A stretch of 64,000 nucleotides of DNA from Oscheius sp. JU75 (lineage: Eukaryota > Nematoda > Chromadorea > Rhabditida > Rhabditidae). The translations under genes were made by a program, and so were the position numbers. Where the stretch lies: positions 3,844,001 through 3,908,000 of the forward strand of contig JASJZC010000004.1 in NCBI GenBank assembly GCA_037178855.1, in the 5' to 3' direction. The notes below the pieces were generated by a model. It was not told where the DNA came from and did not search any database. It was given only the letters and a program-made list of their open reading frames with translations. Shown piece after piece: positions 40,618 to 52,066 of the stretch (its first letter is position 1; each line of letters begins with the position of its first letter).

Positions 40618-41793
40618 ATGCAACCTCGGGTATTTGCCACCCTATTGATAGCGACATGTACAATTTCCCTTATGTATCTCACCTCAAAAGGACTGGTCAT
40701 TATCAAGAACTTTCTCCACGAAAAGACCGAAGAAACAACTAGAGATATTACTGAAAAACTATTGAGTGAGTTCTCTCCAGTCATTCGTAAAATGTTTCAG
40801 AAAACTTATCAAAATCCCTGAGCGGGAAAGATGAAGTGACTCCAGAGTTCTGTCGGCCGGGGAGAGGAAGTGACTGTGTTCCGCCTTTCGCCTATTTCCA
40901 GACCAAATACAGAGTAGTTTTTATAGATATAGCCTTTGAAATTGTCTCTTCAGACTGCTCCAAAGTATAATGTGACAGCCTGCGTCATCGAGAAATCCAT
41001 GTCTACCGTTCTGGCGGGAGTCATGTGCTATCTCTACGATCCGAACGGATTCAAAAATGCCAACAGAAGTATCGGAAATGACGTTTGGCACCATCGGTAG
41101 CCTATTTCTTCTTACTAACAGTCTTCCTTTTATAGTTTTTGCAAGGACAGAAACGAGTTGTCTCATCTAAAAGAGGTCCTGGCTCTGCGTGCCAACATGA
41201 GACTGTTCACGGTGGTCAGAGATCCCATTGACAGATTTCTGAGCGGGTTCACGGATAAATGTATTCTCGAGAGTGCTAAGGGCAACGGACTGAAGTGCTA
41301 CAACTGTGGGTCCAATGTGACCTGTTTCGTGGAGAAACAATACGAACGAATGATGAACTACCCGATGAACAAGGGAGCCGGTCTGACCTTTGAGGACGTG
41401 CATTTCAGTCCACAGACATGGTTTGAAAGGTCAATTGGTGGAAATATTGACTCTAGGTACTGTAACTTCCGTCAAAAGTTCAAGGAGTTTCGGATAATCA
41501 AGTACGGAGATGGGGGTGACGAACTGGTCAGAGACATTCTGACTTTCTTGAGGAGAGCCGGTGTGCAGAGAGAATATCTCTCGGTCATTCGGAGTGACAT
41601 GACCAGTAAGTTTTGACGTATTAAATAAGAGACAAGTTCAGATTCCCGAACACCCCATGTGACCAAATCGAGCGAAGATCGAATGCTTCTGGAGAAACAG
41701 ATCCGTTCCGATCCTTACGTAATGCGTCTTCTGGTCAAAATGTTCTACTATGACTTTGTCCTCTTCGGATTCGAACTGCCCGCCATCCCGTGA
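40618..41793 (+). CDS. Golgi carbohydrate sulfotransferase (Sulfotransfer_2 family, nematode type)
   Basis: Type-II membrane enzyme that moves sulfate from PAPS to glycans. The N-terminus has a signal-anchor (VFATLLIATCTISLMYL). The catalytic part has APKYNVTACVIEKSMSTVLA (5'-phosphosulfate loop region), MCYLYDPNGF, then FCKDRNELSHLKEV and RLFTVVRDPIDRFLSGFTDKC (3'-phosphate motif RDPxxRFxSGF). Downstream is CYNCGSNVTCFVEKQYERMM, HFSPQTW, CNFRQKFKEFRIIKYG and the C-terminal LVKMFYYDFVLFGFELPAIP. Exons begin 40618, about 40800, 40955, 41137 and 41641. A 27-nt stretch (about 41434-41460) bounded by GT and AG can be read through in frame, so I leave it coding. AATAAA at 41911-41916 is a likely poly(A) signal. 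Confidence 0.88.
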
Positions 41794-41910
41794 GCAGCAA
41801 ACTGTACATATTTATTCAAAACTTTTAGAGTCACCGAGGGGACGAGATGAGAATGTGACTTAGATTTTTGGCTGGATATGATAACTTGTTCAAAGGGAGT
41901 CGAACTCGAG

Positions 41911-41916
41911 AATAAA
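41911..41916 (+). terminator. AATAAA poly(A) signal, sulfotransferase gene
   Basis: It lies 118 bases after the TGA and just before the end of the opposing gene's coding region, so the two transcripts probably overlap at their 3' ends. Confidence 0.5.
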
Positions 41917-42847
41917 TTATGAAGTGTAGATTTCGTTAGGATAGGTATAGTGGACAGGCACGAGTGGTGGTGGCCGATCCCACAGGCGATTGTTCAAATC
42001 CATCGCCAGGTCAGCAATCATCTGAAAATTGCATTATACTGTCAATCAATTTTCTCTTGCAGGTCCAAATCTTCAGTCGTTTTATTTTTGACTCACCTGG
42101 TTGAGAGCCTTGAGACTACTGGCCGCGTGGTCGATCCGGTGGCTTAAAAAACGGTTCATCGAAGAGAGATCGAAAACGTCTTGTCGACGACGGAGAGCGG
42201 TTTGACAGGGGCGAATGGATCCCTAGACTGGGTTCAGTTCACAGTTTCAAAGTATGTGATTACCGCTGAGGACGAGCAAGGCGCCGTCTCGAGTTCCTCT
42301 TGACTACGTCTCTTCATCGTCTTTCTAGCTTTGACAGGCTCCTGTTTATCTTCATTGACCTCACAGTCAGCTGCATGTTCGAGACAATACTTTACGTGGA
42401 ATGCTCTGTAGAACTCAATGAGTATCTTTTCTCTATTCTATTCTTACCCATCCATTCGCTCTTCGATATGTACAAAGGCAGTACAGGAGACCAATGTTTC
42501 TCTCGATTCCGTCTCTTCCGGATCCAATCGTCGTCTTTTCAGCTGTGGTGTTGCTTTTCGACTGCACAAGATGTAGAATTCGGACTCTTCGACATCCCTT
42601 CCCTCATCAGCTCCTAGGATCCCTCCCTCGCAGCGAGACTCCTCAACTTGGTTGAGCCATCTCTGCAACACGAATTAACATTCGTTCGGGGAGCAAAACA
42701 AACCTCGAGCTCGTGACCACTGCTAAAATCTTGCTCAGCCATGAGGTTCTGTTCATTGTGAGCTTCTTCGACATGAAGACACAGCTGTTCTGGACTAGCC
42801 ATCGGAGCGGAGCGACAGTACGGACAGATGAACGAAATGGACGCCAT
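41917..42847 (-). CDS. Protein with N-terminal C2H2-like finger, unidentified
   Basis: It starts MASISFICPYCRSAPMASPE, then EQLCLHVEEAHNE. This is a C-x2-C...H-x4-H finger like that of Di19/C2H2 proteins. It continues RWLNQVEESRCEGGILGAD, a basic/acidic mix with LKRRRLDPEE, then KQEPVKARKTMKRRSQEEL (possible nuclear signal). It closes with MIADLAMDLNNRLWDRPP and HYTYPNEIYTS, stop TAA at 41917-41919. There are about five exons with short introns; the middle ones (42050-42300) are approximate. No function is assigned. Confidence 0.6.
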
Positions 42848-45327
42848 CTGAACGGATGAGAATGAGCTGGCTACGATTGGGAAGAGAAAAGCAAATCGGG
42901 TCGGGGGCGAGTGTTTATACAACTGGATGTGGGTTACAAGAGAAATTATTCGAGTTGGAGGGCAGGAGAGAGAAAGGGTCGCTGCTAGGCAATGGCCGAA
43001 GCACGCCATCTGACTCGTGAGAGGGCGGATCGCTTCGAATCGTGCAGATGCAGAAAGGATAAATGTCATTGGAATGACGAGGGGATTCACATTGCAAAGA
43101 CTGTCTCGACTGGAGGCGGCGCTTTTTACGAACACTTTATTTGGCAGTGTACTTTCCCAGGGAAAGGGTAGAAGAAATGAAAACGAGGAGGAGTTCTGAG
43201 ATCAAAACAAGGACAACTGATCGTGGTAACCCGGCCCGGGTGTTGTCGCCCTCGGAATGTAGTTGTGGTCAACAAAAACAGAGGGATCAGAAAGCAGAAG
43301 AACAAAAGAACTGGAAATGTCAAAGGCTACATTCTGAAAAGCTCAGGAGAAATGAAAGAGTTCGGTCACAGAGAGAAGATGAATGGGTACAGCTGACGCG
43401 AACGGACACAAGAAAGGTCGAAGAGTGTTGAAAACCGAGATGACGTCTGGGAAACTGTTTGATAAGCCTGTTTACTTGCGTGGAGGTGGCCACAAACATT
43501 TTGCGTCAGGGGGGTGTCTCTTCACGTGAGACAGACGGATGTGTAACAGCCGGAGGAGGTCTTGTTCAAAAAAGAACCGAAAGTGAATACGATCTCTGCC
43601 CCAAAGACGAGAAGAATGAGAACATTTGTTTGTACAAACAAAGCCGAAAGAACGGGACTGGAATGCGTGATGAAGCAGTTGCAAAGTGCATGCAGAGCAA
43701 TAATATCACGCGAGAAATCTCAACAACAAGTCCCTCAAAAAGGCTATTCTGGGAGGAGTTGGAAGTGTCCTTACCATAGTAACCGCCTCTTGCAGGCATT
43801 TTATGCTAGGAAAACTGGCTCGACAAGTGATCAACGATCAAGGCAGAACAACAAACCTCCTAAGGGAAAAGCTGTTTTTTTGGGCGAGGTGTCTGGGTGG
43901 AAGTAGACAACCTTTCGGGGACAGAAGTATAGAACTATACTGGGAGCATGTTCGGCTCAGAGACACTGGCGGGACTAATTGCTGCATCACATCATCCGTG
44001 ACTTTTAATTGAGTTGAATGGAGAAGATTTTCGCTATTACTGGAAGAATCTAGAGAAATCCCTGGGGATGATACATAGACATGCTATCATTGTCATAAGC
44101 CTTGCGAAAGCATAAGACAACTGTTCCGGGTACAAAAGAGATGTTTTCTCATTTCTGCGAAAAGTACGGGTCGGGCGATATCTAATTGGAAAGGGGGATG
44201 AGTCAGAGAGCTCTTTGAAAAGAGGGACGTAAGTTTGGTGAACAGAGGACAGAGTGCTTCAGAGGAGAAGGTGTTTCCAATTAAGAGAGAATGGTGAGCG
44301 ATGTGATGGAAGGTCTGCAGAAATGACAGAGTGCATTCCGTCGAAGAAAACTGGCGCCTATCTGGTGCAACCCTAACCACGAGTTAGGCCGAACCATTGA
44401 AATACTTCCAGACTGTCTAGGATAGAGAAAATGGGAGAATGAAAACAGACTATCAAAAGACGACAAATAGTCTGGTGATCTTTGTCACCGTGTTTGGACA
44501 AGTGTTATTTTCCAGATTAGCCTAATAATAGGCTCTTCGATCTTCACTGCTCAACAATGCAAGCAGATCCCGCAGACATTATTCTGCAGAAAAGGTCGCA
44601 CAAAAACAATTCAACAGACCGACCAGTTTTGCATCTGCAACAGGAAGACCTACGCGAAAGAGATTTGCAGGAAGAGAAAACTGTCTGCAAAATCGCGAAA
44701 GGAAGTTCTGTGGAAAGAGCGGGTCAAAGACCAGCCGGCTGCAACGAGTTCTCCCTCTCTCATGCAAGAGAGAGAAGGCGATCGATGGAAAAGTGCGCAA
44801 AGGGTCTCTTTTGCAGCCGGTGGAGCAATACACCTTTTGGACTTGAATCATCGCTGTAAAGGAGTCTAAACAGCGAGAAAGTTCTGCAACCTGATCCAGC
44901 TTGTTTTTGTGCAGATTTTTCCGAAGTCTGTCGACCACTTGGAGAGTAGCAGATGTTCAAATTCCCTCCTGTTCTCTGCAAAAAGAGGCGATAAGAGTCC
45001 TCGATTGAAGCCACCAATCAATTCGTCAGAACAACCTGTTCGGAAGGGCAAACACGGAACTAATTTCGCTCGCCTGACAGTTTGAAAAAGGCATTTTTGC
45101 ACGATAGGGAACATTGAGGGCGATCTTTGATGAGTCCTCTCTCTGCTTTCAACAACAAATCGCCGTTTTGCATGGCCAGATAAACAAGTCTCTCTCGAGC
45201 GCTTTTCTGCAGCATCGAGAGAGGGGAAAACATTTTTGGAATGTTTTGATGAAGTCTATCAATGATATCGATCACGAGACGATATTGACAACGAAGACGA
45301 GACGAGAACTATCATTGGCCAGCTGCC
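42848..45327. other. 2.5-kb region without a recognised gene
   Basis: Overlapping frames of 60-119 codons occur on both strands (43141-43431, 43459-43906, 44557-44938), none with a domain, signal peptide or convincing splice chain. Purine-rich plus strand explains most of them. It may hold non-coding transcripts or fast-evolving small genes. Confidence 0.4.
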
Positions 45328-45747
45328 ATGATGCCACTGCTACTGCTAATCCTGTTAGTAAGTTTTTCGAGAGATCTTCAAGTAGATTGCACTTTCCAAT
45401 ATTCAAACAAAACATCATGCTGCCTTGGATTAATAAAGCATCGAGAAAACAATCCGAACCTCTTGTTGATCTATTCTTAAGCGCGAAACTAAAGAGCGAG
45501 GCTCCTTGAACCATGTCTCCTTTTTCAGATATCCCTTTCGTCTGGACAGATGCTCAACCCGGGTAAGCTGAATCTTTCTCAGCTAGCCACACCGAAGGAG
45601 TTCCCGAACGGAGTTGGTAGGAAGCATCAAGTTCTTTAATTCCAGTTCTTTTCAGTAGCGTGTGGTCCTACATTCTGTGACTCTGAACACTGCGTAATGT
45701 TAGTCGGAAAGAATGGATCTAAAACTTACAAGTGCAATGACGGATAA
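45328..45747 (+). CDS. Small secreted four-cysteine protein
   Basis: Three exons: 45328-45357, 45529-45616 and 45656-45747. The joined product is about 69 residues. MMPLLLLILLISLSSGQ is a strong signal peptide, then comes MLNPGKLNLSQLATPKEF. The C-terminal CGPTFCDSEHCVMLVGKNGS region has four cysteines in total, ending KCNDG. Both introns have GTAAGT/GTAGGA donors and TTTCAG acceptors and keep frame. No family was recognised. The size, signal peptide and cysteines suggest a secreted peptide (effector, antimicrobial or hormone-like), but function is open. Confidence 0.6.
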
Positions 45748-46641
45748 CTTCGATATATTATAGTAAAACATTTTTCATTGCTCGTTTGAACGGATGCCTA
45801 ACCTTTTCGATACCCACAATTATCGACAAGGTCACAACGAACCCAGCTGTGTCACGTGCTTTCAATGAACTGTTCTTGTTTCAATACTTTCTCCGACGTT
45901 TATTCATCAGCTTGAAATAGAATGTATTGTCTTTTTACTTTCGAATAGACCGTCAATGTGTCGGCTCGTTCTTTTGTTCTCATTGTCGCAAATGCCAACG
46001 GTCTGGGAACTGTTGACGGAGGAGGAGGTGGAGGAGAGAGACGCAGACTGTCTAATGACCTTTCGCTCTGACTAATTCCCCCTTTCTCCCAAAATCTGTT
46101 CTTTCTATATCTTTTCTGATATCAATATACAGTTACCTTAACAATTAGTATCCCTCACTTTCTCCCAGCCTAAAGTCTTAGCACGCTCCATTAGCATTCG
46201 GGCTGACCTGGATCCAGTTTGAGTTACACATGTTGGGACGCGCGAGGACACATGATCCACGGTATCTCCTCCAAAAAATCAAATTTTTACAATTGTTTTG
46301 TCGATTTGCAAAGCCGATTGGTTCCTCGCGACAAATGTCGACTATTCGTAAACAAGAGTTCATCTTCTTGACATTTCATGTTTCTCTTTTTGCCGCGGTT
46401 TACTCCCGATTTCTCGGTTCACTCTTTCTGGTACTCGTCTTTTGGTCTTTAGAGCAGTCATTCATGTGGCTCCCAACTTTCAAAAGAGCTAATCGGTAGT
46501 TCGGCACACATTGTTACTCATACCGATTGAAGAGTCAATTGCTACTGCCAATGAAATAAGCGAGGCTTTCCTTCTAAAAAGCGATGCATTAATAACCTCT
46601 TTTACTTCATTCTCTTCCAATCAGCTCTCAATTCTTCCAGA
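45748..46641. other. Intergenic region
   Basis: No gene was recognised. An 89-codon plus-strand frame near 46230-46499 is hydrophobic but lacks a splice context. The acceptor ATTCTTCCAG ends one base before the next ATG. Confidence 0.4.
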
Positions 46642-47205
46642 ATGAGCAAGGCTACCAGCAAGTATATCCTTCCGCCTCTGACGGTACCTCGGCCAGCCCG
46701 GCAGTACCCAAAGTTTCGGAAATTCGATGTCCCGGGGTATGAGTTCATTCCTTTTTCAAATAACCTTGTCTCCAGTGAAGCAGAGGATTTGAATGAGGCT
46801 ATGATCGCAGAAGAGACAAAACTCGAGCCAAGACGACATCATTTTGACAGGGACAGTGTCATGCTCGAAGCGCTGAAGAGTCAGCAAAAAATCAGTGATG
46901 AGAGACTACAAGACATCAAAGAGCTCAAGATGACCAATATGGAGTTGGAGAGACAGCTGCGGGATGCGGAAGAGGAAAGCTTGAAACTTCGACTCCAGTT
47001 GGAACTACGAGAAGAGAAGGACATGATCATGAGAAACACCTACGACCGTGTTGTGGATCGTCTCCTGGAAGCCATAGTGAGGTCAAAAGGAGGTTCCGAT
47101 GCCCATCTTGAGGAACAGATCAAGCGTCTCTCAACAGGCCTTCTCAGTCAGACTCTCGATTCAGATGGCAAGATTTCTACCACTCCTCCAAGCGAACCTC
47201 GTTGA
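46642..47205 (+). CDS. Single-exon coiled-coil protein (187 aa)
   Basis: MSKATSKYILPPLTVPRPAR leads into a Pro-rich N-terminus, then DLNEAMIAEETKLEPRR. A long charged coiled coil follows (LKSQQKISDERLQDIKELK; LERQLRDAEEESLKLRLQL), then NTYDRVVDRLLEAIVRS and a Ser/Thr-rich tail. It shares two blocks with the locus at 24.3 kb, marking a small gene family. An acceptor one base before the ATG and AATAAA at 47234-47239 support a transcribed gene. No intron. Function unknown. Confidence 0.75.
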   Translation: MSKATSKYILPPLTVPRPARQYPKFRKFDVPGYEFIPFSNNLVSSEAEDLNEAMIAEETKLEPRRHHFDRDSVMLEALKSQQKISDERLQDIKELKMTNMELERQLRDAEEESLKLRLQLELREEKDMIMRNTYDRVVDRLLEAIVRSKGGSDAHLEEQIKRLSTGLLSQTLDSDGKISTTPPSEPR

Positions 47206-48306
47206 TTTTCCACCACCGGTTACTGTACAGGTTAATAAACGTGTATATACTGTATTTCTTGTCGGGTGGGTCACACAAAGGGATGGCTTATCTGAGCCCA
47301 GCTCTGGCAGACTACGTGTCATGTGTGTCTTCTGATAACGAGGCTTTGTCAGCCAGCAACCTTCAAATCCATTCTGTTTGAACGATAAGAATGTATTGAA
47401 GGATATTGGTCTTATAGCATGAGATGAATGGAAAAAAGTTGAAGTTTTTTTCGAGAACATTGTCAGCGCTCTCCAATAGGAGTGGACTCTGCGAGACAGT
47501 AGAACACAGTTGTTCTCCATTTTTTCTCTGGGAAACACAGCTTCCAATCTTACAACCAAGGATTTTCGGATCATTCGCTGGCCAGCTCTCGCAAAGACCA
47601 TAAGATCCCGCTCAAATTCTGTAGCAGCAAAAGATTGTCAGCCGTCATATAACAGTCAAAGTACCCTTTGATAAAGGGCTCTTTTTCCAGGACAAGGCTT
47701 GATGACCAACGGTTAAACACTCTTATCCGATACTCGGTGTAGTGCTCAGTTTGCAATTTTCCCAGATAACAATTCTTCGTAAACACTGCATTCGACTGGA
47801 AGTATTCATCATAAAATAAGAGAAAGAAATGTTTCTGAACGTTCAGTGCGCTGACTACAAAATGTTGTTGACCATTTTATCACATTTTATCACGGGACAT
47901 GTGATTGTGTACATACCGTTTGGATGACAGATAATGGAGTACTAACACTATGAATGCTGAAATATGGAACCATTTCCACATATTTTCAAAATTATTTGAG
48001 TCAGAATGATGATGATAAGGGAATGAGATATCATTTAAATGAATCATCTGAGATAGTGACTGGTTTCACAATTGTATTCTGTATTTCGGACTCCCTCATC
48101 ACTTTGAGGGAGAGATAGTCAGGAGTGAATCCCTCATGCTGACTATCTCTGACGGCCTCGTTCGATCAGAGATAAGGAGGAAGCAGTCGTCCACAGTCAG
48201 CTCTCAGCCGGCAGTTTTTTGTTTGTCTTCCTGCTGACATATACTATTTCTGTTTCTTAAATTTCTTCTTCTTCTTATCAAGATAGCATTCAAATTCATT
48301 CAGCAT
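47206..48306. other. Intergenic region with inverted repeats
   Basis: No gene was recognised. Near 48090-48150 there are two short hairpins (see findings). The rest is AT-rich. Confidence 0.45.
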
Positions 48307-49694
48307 ATGTCACAGCCACAGTTGAAGTCTTCGCCAGTCGGGGAGAAAGATCGAGTCATGATGAAGCCACCAGCCATCATTCCTCTGCAATCTATTCCAC
48401 AACATATAATGGCCCAGTTTCAAGTTCAGGCTCCAAGGCAGCCGATGCTTCTTCATCAACCCGGAATGCCGGGACAATCCTTCAATCCAGTTTGGTTACC
48501 TCACATTCACAAGAGATCTATCTTTCAGTCCTTCATGAGAGTTCCACAGGACAATCCTCAGCACAATATTCCGCAGAGAGTCACACCGCACCCTACATAT
48601 CATTCGGCTCCGGGCGCTCTGATTTCTCAGCACCAACAGAGACTTATACCACACCCTACATTTCTTTCGGCTCCGGCCGCTCTCGGTCGAGGTTCATCTC
48701 CCGAAGATGACGATGAAGAGGAGGTTGGGGGGACTCATTGGAGAGGGCGAGGAAAGTAAGTTTTAGGGTCACATTGATGTCGACTCCAGACATCACAGAA
48801 GGAGGGAAATGAACCGAATTGCGCAACAGAAGAGTCGGAAGAAGAAGGATGAGCTCATTGGGAACCTGCAGATGGAAAACGATCAGCTCAAGGCCAAAAT
48901 AATCTCTTTGGACGCGGAAGTCAAGGTCTGGAAGAACATGGTAGACACTTTTGAATGTTTCACATGAAAGGTCCTTAGACAAAGAAATCGGAAAATGATG
49001 CGAACGAGTTGAGAAAACGGTTGGAAGAGTCGAATGAGAGATACGATGAGTTGAGAAAAACGAGGGCTCTTGTGAGACAAGAAGAGGCACGAAATGTGGT
49101 GGTAGATATCAATTTCGAGGAAGAAGAAGAGAAAGACGGACTGAGGATCGATGAGAATACCGATGAGAATATTGAACGGACAAAGGTAGAACCAGTCGAC
49201 ATCGAGAGCAACATCGTAATGGAGACCTTGACTGCGACTGATACGGTAGGAAGGTACTATAACATCGATAAAAGTGGAAACTTACAGAGAGTGGAGTCGA
49301 TGATGAAGGAGATCCAAGGACTGACAGTAGAACTTCAGCGAATGTACACAGTGACTAATCAGCAGAACGAGGCGAACAGACTCCTTCATCAGGTTTTGAG
49401 CTCTTGACCACTTCAATACTATGACTTTAGGCTTTGGAAGATCAGGAGAAGAGAGTCTCTATGCCAAAACAACGAGAAGAACGGGATCCTTGTCTAGAGA
49501 TCTGTCCAGTTCAGCAGATCTCTGTGGCTCCGACGAAAAAGAAGAATGGAGCGGGGATTCGATGGATCAAAAGGAATGCCAGAGGAAGAATATCAAGGAG
49601 TGACATTGAAAAGGTGGGGGAAATCTGTTAAAAAACAACCATTTTTCAGCACAAAGTAATATCAAAAATAATGAAGAAGAATGCTCTTCGTTGA
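48307..49694 (+). CDS. bZIP-like transcription factor
   Basis: Exon 1 (48307 to about 48757) encodes a Pro/Gln-rich N-terminus (MSQPQLKSSPVGEKDRVMMK) with repeats of HPT(Y/F)xSAP near 48585-48690, and an acidic stretch EDDDEEEVGG. Exon 2 (from about 48800) gives RREMNRIAQQKSRKKKDELI, matching the bZIP basic region N-x3-(Q/A)-x2-SR. A heptad-like LIGNLQMENDQLKAKI follows. Exon 3 continues a coiled coil (ENDANELRKRLEESNERYDE) with an acidic insert EEEEEKDG. Later exons end KIMKKNALR, stop TGA 49692-49694. The zipper is weak in leucines, so dimerisation is less certain than DNA contact. AATAAA lies at 49706-49711. Confidence 0.72.
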
Positions 49695-51093
49695 CTTGAA
49701 ATATGAATAAATCGAGTTCCAGCTGTTTGTTATCGGAAGTTGCAATTGAGATTGGATCGTAGACGGGTTCCCGAACCAAGTCGTCGCAGCCGGCGGCTTG
49801 TAACCGACGATTAGGCAAGATCCCGTTTCCAGCCAAGTTATCCGCTCATCTTAGCATAACGTCTCTAGCGTTCCTTGCCTCATACTTGACCCTGGATTCT
49901 TTGAGATTTGCCAATCTGAAAGGATACCTGTTCCTCAGATAAGCCACAAAAAGTCAGTCCCGATCCGCCCGATGATTTCAACCGGACGACCTTGGAAGCT
50001 TTCTTTCCTTATCCCTTTCACAATGGGCTCACTTTCTAAGAAGTCAGACTATATAAAGAGAAAACGGGAGTGTTTGAATAAGTTGGCTCCGGTTTTGACT
50101 CACGTTCCGGAATGTGTAATTGTGCACTTCGGCTGGGGTCCTGTTCGAGTACCATTGTCCGCCCTCGGGCCGTCCATTCTGTACAAATCGACTACTGAAA
50201 TCGAAGAGAGCGTCAAGTCTCGGCGACTCCTCCAAATCCGGTCGAGGTTTCCGCTGTTAGATCCACTCCAATCTCTCGAGAACACTTTCTTGCATTTTCT
50301 CAATTTGCTTCTTTCTAATGAATAACTTCTTTTACAATCTATTTATCTAGCTTTCTTTATCTTGTAGACCAAAACTTTCCGATCTCTATAGTTAGACCTC
50401 TCTCCAGAGAGTACAGTACTTGAATTTAAACTCTCGTCTATAGTTCCAATTTCTCCCGGAAATACGACAGCAGGCTGTAAACCTCAGAGTGATCGAAGAT
50501 TGCCTTCCTCAATGTGCTTTCTCCAAAATCTGCCATCTACTCGTGTGATCCACTTTCGCCCAATGGCAATCCGGTCGCCAAGGCCACTCACCTGGGGCGT
50601 TATCCAGCGACGTTGGCAGCTGACCTTGTTGTCTTTTGCCTCTTCCTCTCATGTTCCACAATCCCGTCCAGTCTCCGCTCCGCCGAAGAAGGCTAATCGC
50701 CATGCTCATTTGCTTAACCTCCATTTCTCTTTTCTGGTCCAAAGGCATGAAATTGAGGATTTCTGATCAGCTTACAGTGTCCTTCACCTAGAGCGTTTAC
50801 GAAGCGTGTCCATGGCCAAAAGTGACCACCATGCGAGGCTAATGCTTGTTTTTCCTGATCCTAGTCACACATATGACTTGTATGGCTTGTTTAGGCTGTG
50901 GGACGTCAGCAGCTCTTGCGCTTACGCAGCGGGACAGCTTCCGTCGGCCTTCAGTCTTTTTGCTACTGTCTACGGGGGTGTAAACCATTTCGAGATCAAC
51001 TTATCAAGTTCACACCCAACTTTTAAAATCTCTACCCTCTTTCTCGTATCATATCCTGCAGTCAATACTCTCGGTCGACCATCCAAGATTCAG
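49695..51093. other. 1.4-kb region, no confirmed gene
   Basis: A 117-codon plus-strand frame (49972-50325) and minus-strand frames at 50044-50303 and 50509-50748 compete. A short minus-strand frame near 50505-50600 (FGESTLRKAIFDHSEVYSLL) resembles one ankyrin repeat but stops at once. It may be a fossil or an unresolved gene. Confidence 0.35.
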
Positions 51094-51891
51094 ATGTGGC
51101 GGTTACTGCTGCTCTTGCCTGCTTTGGTCTCTTCCCAACAGGTCAATGTGACCATCTTCACCGAGTCACAATGTCCGTTCTGTACGAAACTGTTGAGGGA
51201 ACAGATCTGGCCGTTCTACGTCGGTAAACCGGGTATTATGAACCTACAGGTGGGTCTAAAAGAAAGGGGTAAGAAGTACAACCAGTTCAGATTATACCTT
51301 TCGGAAAGGGGGACTGTACTTATGACTACCAACGGTCTTTCCACTGCTCCTGTATGCATGGTTGGTCTGATTCGTAACAGAGTAAAACTTAAAACTATAG
51401 GTCAGACAGAATGCGATCTCAACCGGCTTCAGAACTGCGCCATCTCCGTAAGTTTGGGTTTTTATCAAAATCGTGTCTGTTTAAATTCAAAGAAAAAGTT
51501 CTTATCCACTAAGTAACAAAACATTTCCAGTACTTTCCTCGTCGTCATCTGGGACTCGTGACTTGTATCCAGGGCCTGAAAGATCTTAGAGACGCCTTCT
51601 CTCGATGTCTCGCTCGACTCTCTGCAAGAACACAAAGGTGATTTATTTTAGCAAAGAATTGAAAAGATCTCTTCCAGAAAACTGATAGAGTGTGCTACCA
51701 CCCAGACAGGGGAGCTGCTCAATTACTACTCTATGGTCAACACGCACAGAGCTGGAGTCAGAATCTGGGTGAGCTTGAATTCAGGAACAACAGATACGCT
51801 ATTGTAGCCAACAATGTATGTTAATGGAATCTTCTTCGATAGGAGCTATCCCGTCTCTCAGAAGCTGTGCGAACATACCGACTGGTGCTAA
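51094..51891 (+). CDS. GILT-type lysosomal thiol reductase
   Basis: Reduces disulfides in endosomes/lysosomes. The signal peptide is MWRLLLLLPALVSS; then VNVTIFTESQCPFCTKLL with the CPFC (CXXC) active site. Next are IIPFGKGDCTYDYQ, CMHGQTECDLNRLQNC (the GILT signature CxHGxxECxxNxxxxC), YFPRRHLGLVTCIQG, and the C-terminal PTMYVNGIFFDRSY to EHTDWC. Exon joints: the first intron starts at about 51250 (after MNLQ); later exons begin near 51292, 51402, 51532, 51676 and 51810. All restore the family reading frame. The acceptor AAGATTCAG directly abuts the ATG. Confidence 0.92.
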
Positions 51892-52066
51892 ACATTCTGG
51901 TCCCCCGATTGCATCTCCGTGTTATTTATTGTCCAGATGTGCCTTACTCATTACGGAGTCAATTAAATCCTCTCCTCTCAATCCATATTCCCACCGGGTA
52001 CCCTTCCCGTCCCCATGGCAACCCGTTTCGGTGCGAATTGTCCTCGCCTACAGCCAGTCTTTTAAA

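Noticed and set aside
41434..41460. 27-nt GT..AG segment in the sulfotransferase exon as an intron
   Set aside because: It is a multiple of three, reads through without a stop, and is shorter than any firm intron here.
44557..44938. 100- and 119-codon frames on opposite strands
   Set aside because: They overlap each other, have no signals, and neither has splice or family support.
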